Assembly: GCA_034429195.1 (NCBI GenBank) | Contig: DAOUGQ010000016.1 | Span: 248,001 to 312,000 of the forward strand | DNA: 64,000 nucleotides | Source of the DNA: UBA4782 sp034429195 | GTDB lineage: Bacteria; Chloroflexota; Anaerolineae; Anaerolineales; Anaerolineaceae | Direction: 5' to 3' | In this document: positions 59,771 to 64,000 of the stretch, in pieces | How the letters are laid out: each line of letters starts with the position of its first letter | Numbering within the stretch: position 1 is the stretch's first letter | Notes under the pieces: model-generated | What the model was told of the DNA's origin: nothing | The model's database searches: none | What the model saw: the letters and a program-made list of their open reading frames with translations, nothing else | Translations under genes and position numbers: made by a program

Positions 59771-62587
59771 GTGAAATTGCGTTTTTTTTCAACCGCCATG
59801 TTGCTTATTGTCCTATTCATGACAATAAGCAGCCCGGTTGTGACTGTATTTGCCCGGTCTTCACAACAGGCTGATCCATCCGTTATGGCTGCTCAAATGC
59901 TGGCGAAAATGACGCCGGAAGAAAAAGTAGGGCAGTTATTTATGGTAACCTTTCAAGGAAGCTCACCTGACACCTCCATATTAAAGGATCTAATTGGCAA
60001 ATACCATATTGGGGGAGTTGTCTTAAAATCTGAAAACGATAATTTTGTTGGTTCAACAGAAACACTGGCAAAGGCTTATGCCCTGACCACTGGTATTCAA
60101 CAGTTGGAGTGGGATGCATCCCAGACTACACAATCCGACCCATACACAAATGAACGGTTCACACCGCAATACATTCCTTTGTTCATCAGCATTTCACAGG
60201 AAGGAGATCTATCTCCTTATGACCAGATTATCAATGGGATGACGCCTCTTCCTAATGAGATGGCAATTGGTGCTACGTGGGATACCAGCCTGGCAAATCG
60301 GGTTGGCTCTGTTTTGGGGAATGAGTTAAGTGCCCTGGGATTTAATTTCTTATTGGGTCCTTCGCTGGATGTTTTAGAAGTTCTACAGACGGAAGCGGGA
60401 AAGGACCTGGGAACCCGTACCTTTGGAGGAGACCCATTCTGGGTGGGTGAGTTGGGGGCTGCTTATATCCAGGGAGTACATGAAGGTTCCAACAATCGGA
60501 TGGCAGTGATTGCCAAGTATTTTCCGGGCAGGGGAGGTTCTGATCGACCTCCAGATGAAGAAGTAGCAACTGTTCGAAAAAGCCTTGAACAATTAAAACA
60601 GATCGAGCTAGCGCCATTTTTCGCTGTCACCGGGAATGCATCAGATATTTCTATGACCACCGATGGTTTACTGGTTTCTCATATTCGGTATCAGGGGTTT
60701 CAAGGAAACATTCGTGCAACAACATGCCCTGTAAGCTTTGACCGTGACGCTATGGACCAATTGTTTTCTCTGCCAGCTTTTTCTACCTGGAGAGCGAGTG
60801 GCGGAGTGGTTGTCAGCGATGATCTGGGCAGCCTGGCAGTGCGCCGTTTCTATGACCCAACAGGAAAAACTTTTGATGCGCGTCAGATTGCACGTAATGC
60901 ATTTCTGGCGGGGAATGATCTGTTATACGTAAATAATTTTATTGCTACTGACGATCCCGACCAATATACCACCATCATTAAAACACTCGAGTTCTTCACC
61001 CAAAAATATCAAGAAGACCCAGCTTTTATGCAGAGGGTGGATGAATCCGTCCAACGTATTCTCACCTTAAAATATAAGATCTATCAAAACAAATTTACTT
61101 TAGAAAATGTCCTTCCCGGTGAAGAAGGATTAACCAGCATTGGGACATCCACCCAGGTAAGTTTTGATGTCGAAAGAAATGCATTGACTCTGGTAAGTCC
61201 GGATATCAACCAGTTGCCAGATGTTCTTCCAGAAGCTCCTTCTAAAGGTGAACGATTATTATTTATTACAGATGTTGTCGCAGGAAAACAATGCTCTACC
61301 TGTGAAGAACAGACATCATTGTCTGTAAACAGTCTGATGAATGCTGTCGACCGATTATATGGAACACAGGCGGGTGGACAGATTTACCGGAATTATATGA
61401 GTGCATATTCTTTCGCAGACCTGAATTATCTTTTAAATAACCCGGAAGAACCTCCTTTGTTGGAGGAAGAATTGTCTTTGTCTAATTGGGTAATCTTTTC
61501 TATGCTATCAACCGATTCCTCGCGAGAAGTATCTTCTGCTTTAAAACGATTGCTTTCGGAACGCCCTGATCTGTTGAAAGATAAAAAAGTGATTGTCTTT
61601 GAGTTTAATGCTCCCATCTATCTTGATGCAACGGATATATCAAAGTTAACTGCTTATTACGCTTTGTATAGCAAGATTCCCCAGGCGATAGATGTGGCTG
61701 CCAGGGTTCTTTTCCAGGAAATCGCACCGATGGGAAACCTGCCAGTTTCCGTTCCTGCTATTGGATATGATTTGATCAGTGTTACCGCTCCAAATCCTGA
61801 CCAGATTATTCCGCTTTTTTTAGACCAGCCAACTGAGACAACACCTACCATCAATCCAACTGAACCTGATGTTACACCTTCTCCCACGTTTGTGCCAAAG
61901 TTCAAAGTAGGTGATACCCTGCCAATACGAACTGGAGTGATTTACGATAATAACAATAATCCTGTGCCAGATGGAACAGTGGTTACATTTACAATTACAG
62001 TGGGTGGGGAGACTGGAACGATACAACAGGTTAATACTGTTACTCAAGACGGTATTGCCCGTACTTCATACCGGATTGCTTCTCAGGGGCTAATGGAAAT
62101 CAAAGCCAGCAGCGATCCCGCTTTACTTTCCGAAATCCTTACACTGGATGTTACGTCAGACACAGTCGCTGTGATCACCATTATTGCACCTACACCAATA
62201 GTCACAGAGACAACAGGTGTGGTAGCTTCGCCTACTCCTGCTGTTACAGAATTACCAGTGAATGAAGAAACCAAGAATCCAGGAATTTCGGATTGGTTGC
62301 TTTCCATGATAGTCATCTGGGGGGTGGGGGGATGTGTGTTTTTTCTGGGACGGCGATATGTCTCTCTTCATTGGGGGTTGCGTTGGGGATTATGCTCTAT
62401 TCTGGGCGGGTTGCTTTTCTACATGATATTGATCATGTTCATTCCTGTCAGCCTAAAATGGTCCGATACTTTTGGCAGGATTGGTTTATTTTTTGCTTTG
62501 CTACTAGGGTGTGGTCTCGGTTTTATAGCTGGATATATCTGGAGGAATCGATACCTTCAAACGATAACGCGAAAACAAGAGAAGTAA
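59771..62587 (+). CDS. Secreted/membrane-anchored GH3-type protein with Ig-like domain
   Basis: 938 residues. A signal peptide (about 1-29) precedes a GH3 N-terminal barrel (about 38-440): MTPEEKVGQLFMVTFQG, PNEMAIGATWD, LGPSLDVL, GGVVVSDDLGS with the presumed nucleophile Asp. The usual KHFPGHG is AKYFPGRGGSDRPPDEE (249-264), so the catalytic His dyad is not visible. A Ser/Thr/Pro linker and an Ig/Big-1-like domain (DNNNNPVPDGTVVTFTITVGG, about 715-800) follow, with three C-terminal membrane segments. Start GTG at 59771. It may act on N-acetylglucosamine glycans, if active. Confidence 0.85.
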   Translation: MKLRFFSTAMLLIVLFMTISSPVVTVFARSSQQADPSVMAAQMLAKMTPEEKVGQLFMVTFQGSSPDTSILKDLIGKYHIGGVVLKSENDNFVGSTETLAKAYALTTGIQQLEWDASQTTQSDPYTNERFTPQYIPLFISISQEGDLSPYDQIINGMTPLPNEMAIGATWDTSLANRVGSVLGNELSALGFNFLLGPSLDVLEVLQTEAGKDLGTRTFGGDPFWVGELGAAYIQGVHEGSNNRMAVIAKYFPGRGGSDRPPDEEVATVRKSLEQLKQIELAPFFAVTGNASDISMTTDGLLVSHIRYQGFQGNIRATTCPVSFDRDAMDQLFSLPAFSTWRASGGVVVSDDLGSLAVRRFYDPTGKTFDARQIARNAFLAGNDLLYVNNFIATDDPDQYTTIIKTLEFFTQKYQEDPAFMQRVDESVQRILTLKYKIYQNKFTLENVLPGEEGLTSIGTSTQVSFDVERNALTLVSPDINQLPDVLPEAPSKGERLLFITDVVAGKQCSTCEEQTSLSVNSLMNAVDRLYGTQAGGQIYRNYMSAYSFADLNYLLNNPEEPPLLEEELSLSNWVIFSMLSTDSSREVSSALKRLLSERPDLLKDKKVIVFEFNAPIYLDATDISKLTAYYALYSKIPQAIDVAARVLFQEIAPMGNLPVSVPAIGYDLISVTAPNPDQIIPLFLDQPTETTPTINPTEPDVTPSPTFVPKFKVGDTLPIRTGVIYDNNNNPVPDGTVVTFTITVGGETGTIQQVNTVTQDGIARTSYRIASQGLMEIKASSDPALLSEILTLDVTSDTVAVITIIAPTPIVTETTGVVASPTPAVTELPVNEETKNPGISDWLLSMIVIWGVGGCVFFLGRRYVSLHWGLRWGLCSILGGLLFYMILIMFIPVSLKWSDTFGRIGLFFALLLGCGLGFIAGYIWRNRYLQTITRKQEK

Positions 62588-62628
62588 TTTTTCTCCTCTT
62601 GACTGATCATAGTGCATTATTGGGGAAG

Positions 62629-63618
62629 TTAGCGAAGAATCGTTAAAAGCAAGGTCAAAATTGTGATACCCATTACTCCCCAAAGAAGAAAGTTATCCGG
62701 TTTTGTGCGCAGTAATTCACGAGTAGTTTCTGCCCCGTTCTTGACAAAAGTTCTGACAGGGAGAGGAATATCACCAAACAGGCTTTTACGGAATTGATCA
62801 ATGTTTTCAGGGCGGTCATCAGGGTGTAAATTCATTGCCCATAGTATTGCTCGCTCAACCCTTGGGCTGAGCTGTGGATTAATCTGCCGGGGAGCAATAA
62901 GGCTTTCAGGATTCAAAAAACGGGTTCGAGCTTCAGGAGGGGGTTGGTTGGTAAGCAAGTGGTACATTGTTGCGCCAAAAGCATATATATCACTGCGTGC
63001 ATCGGTATGAGTGCTGTCTCCACCATACTGCTCGATGGGTGTATAAAGGGCGGTTCCCTGTCCCTGAAGTACAGTAATGGTTACTTCATCTGGTGCCATT
63101 ACCTTAACTAACCCGAAATCTACCAGTTTCAATACACCCGAAGGAGTTACCTTAAGATTGCTGGGTTTGATGTCTCGATGAATGATTGGTGGATTCTGTG
63201 AATGAAGGTATTCCAATGCATCTGCGAGCTGGGCTGCCCAATTCAATACTTCTACTTCCTGCAGGTAATGCCCTTTTTGGCGTGTTTCAATGATCAATGA
63301 CCTAAGGTCATTTCCTGGCACAAAATCCATCACGAGATAATCACGCACCCCGGTAGAAAAGAAATCGGATACTTTAGGTAAATTGGGATGATCCAACCGG
63401 GCTAAAATTGTTGCTTCGCGGAAGAACTGGTCGCGGGCTTCCTGCAGCAGGTCTGGAGGAAGAGAACGATCATGTTCGACTTCTTTCAAGGCGCATTGGC
63501 GCCCTTCCAGGCGAGTATCATCTGCCAGGTAGATACAACCCATACCACCCTGACCGATGGTGCTGATAATCTTATATCGCCCACGTAATACTTCTCCGGT
63601 TTTTAATGGGACCGGCAT
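62629..63618 (-). CDS. Serine/threonine protein kinase (Pkn2/PknB-like)
   Basis: 329 residues. The kinase domain has GRYKIISTIGQGGMGCIYLADD, Lys in CALKEVEHD, catalytic loop IIHRDIKPSNLKVTPSGVLKLVDFGLVKV, and GTALYTPIEQYGGD. The HRD and DFG residues are intact. The C-terminal end is a single membrane segment (FLLWGVMGITILTLLLTIL) with a short tail. It phosphorylates Ser/Thr and is placed beside, and divergent from, an FHA-domain gene, which reads phosphothreonine. AGGGTGAAG precedes the ATG. Confidence 0.92.
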   Translation of the reverse strand: MPVPLKTGEVLRGRYKIISTIGQGGMGCIYLADDTRLEGRQCALKEVEHDRSLPPDLLQEARDQFFREATILARLDHPNLPKVSDFFSTGVRDYLVMDFVPGNDLRSLIIETRQKGHYLQEVEVLNWAAQLADALEYLHSQNPPIIHRDIKPSNLKVTPSGVLKLVDFGLVKVMAPDEVTITVLQGQGTALYTPIEQYGGDSTHTDARSDIYAFGATMYHLLTNQPPPEARTRFLNPESLIAPRQINPQLSPRVERAILWAMNLHPDDRPENIDQFRKSLFGDIPLPVRTFVKNGAETTRELLRTKPDNFLLWGVMGITILTLLLTILR

Positions 63619-63758
63619 TCTTCACCCTGTTCCTTGAAAATCTACCAGTGGGTTGCGATGAATTTCGGCGTTTCGCACACCCATTTGTGTACAAATATTC
63701 TCTTTTCTGCTATATTATACATCGACAGCCCAATTACAAGGGGAAGGCAAAAAAACTT

Positions 63759-64000
63759 ATGGAAAATGAATACCCGGTAATAATTGGTCAAAGTGGCGAT
63801 CTGGCTGGTCAACGCTGGTTAATTAAAAAAGAATTGCTGATTGGAAGAGATTCCGATTGTCAAATCATCATTGCAGATCGACAGGTATCACGTCACCATG
63901 CAAGGTTGTTTTTGGGGAGGAATGGCGTGCAACTTGAAGACCTTGGCAGTAAAAATGGCACCTTTTGTAATGGAAAACCGGTGATAACCCCCCAATTTTT
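63759..64000 (+). CDS. FHA-domain protein, N-terminal part (cut by window edge)
   Basis: 80 residues are in the window. The translation has the FHA phosphothreonine-binding pattern: LLIGRDSDCQIIIADRQVSRHHARLFL, then LEDLGSKNGTFCNGKP. The Arg in GRDS, the VSRHHA and the NGT are the key binding residues. The gene continues past 64000, so the length and any other domains are unknown. AGGGGAAGG lies about 10 nt before the ATG. It is divergent from the Ser/Thr kinase, a common pairing. Confidence 0.9.
   Translation, partial: MENEYPVIIGQSGDLAGQRWLIKKELLIGRDSDCQIIIADRQVSRHHARLFLGRNGVQLEDLGSKNGTFCNGKPVITPQF

Noticed and set aside
1..64000. CRISPR arrays, insertion sequences, prophage genes or tRNA/rRNA genes
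   Set aside because: No repeat-spacer array, transposase, integrase or cloverleaf-like sequence was noticed by reading both strands. No tRNA scan was run.

Overview
The window looks like chromosomal DNA of a moderate-GC member of the Chloroflexota, most likely class Anaerolineae. This is an inference from content. Several secreted lipoproteins have a short lipobox signal followed by Thr/Pro/Glu-rich linkers. There is a HerA/NurA pair, a DnaB-DnaD-DnaC-type replication operon, a bifunctional-nuclease-family gene and a GH3 protein with a C-terminal membrane anchor. Gene density is high, with many 4-bp ATGA overlaps. No rRNA, tRNA, CRISPR array, integrase or transposase was seen, so this is mostly ordinary core genome with a few accessory patches.

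Layout. 1-1.9 kb: rsmE (cut by the window edge) and rsmI, divergent from lipA. 1.9-5.4 kb: an SH3-type lipoprotein, an AT-rich stretch with an unknown gene paired with a beta-class DNA methyltransferase, and a GyrI-like protein. 5.4-8.1 kb: an isochorismatase-like hydrolase, xseA, xseB and a DUF212 membrane protein. 8.1-11.7 kb: nurA, a small HAS-barrel-like gene and herA in one operon. 11.8-13.5 kb: a lipoprotein and two small genes. 13.5-21 kb: a C39-like peptidase, sbcD, sbcC and two glycosyltransferases, nearly all translationally coupled. 21-25.9 kb: a giant fused peptide-type ABC permease and a cysteine-desulfurase-like gene. 26-29.7 kb: Hsp20, DUF488 and two lipoproteins. 29.7-32.8 kb: btuF-btuC-btuD-type importer genes behind a cobalamin riboswitch. 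33-37 kb: bfn, dnaB, dnaD and a tandem DnaC/DnaI-like loader. 37-46.2 kb: S41 protease, HAD phosphatase, ThiF/MoeB-rhodanese, DUF3298 lipoprotein, PIG-L deacetylase, VOC protein, amidohydrolase, response regulator and alpha/beta hydrolase. 46.3-49.1 kb: aspartate kinase and asd behind a threonine-rich leader peptide and attenuator. 49.1-53.1 kb: SLC13-type transporter, tgt, uppP and a PBP-like lipoprotein. 53.1-64 kb: alr, recJ, EamA exporter, GT2, an AAA ATPase, a glycerophosphodiesterase, the GH3 membrane protein, a Ser/Thr kinase and the start of an FHA gene.

Themes. DNA processing is over-represented (ExoVII, HerA/NurA, SbcCD, RecJ, DnaB/DnaD/loader). Regulation is visible in the DNA: a cobalamin riboswitch with a terminator, a textbook attenuator for the aspartate pathway, several good sigma70-type promoters, and a recurring arrangement in which the -10 hexamer lies only 5-8 nt upstream of the start codon with no Shine-Dalgarno, which points to frequent leaderless transcription. 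The most notable items are the attenuator, the leaderless pattern, the three-gene NurA/HAS/HerA operon, the TPR-DppB-DppC fusion and the duplicated helicase-loader protein. I did not find a clear-cut unknown defence or mobile system. The closest candidate is the AT-rich gene beside the methyltransferase.
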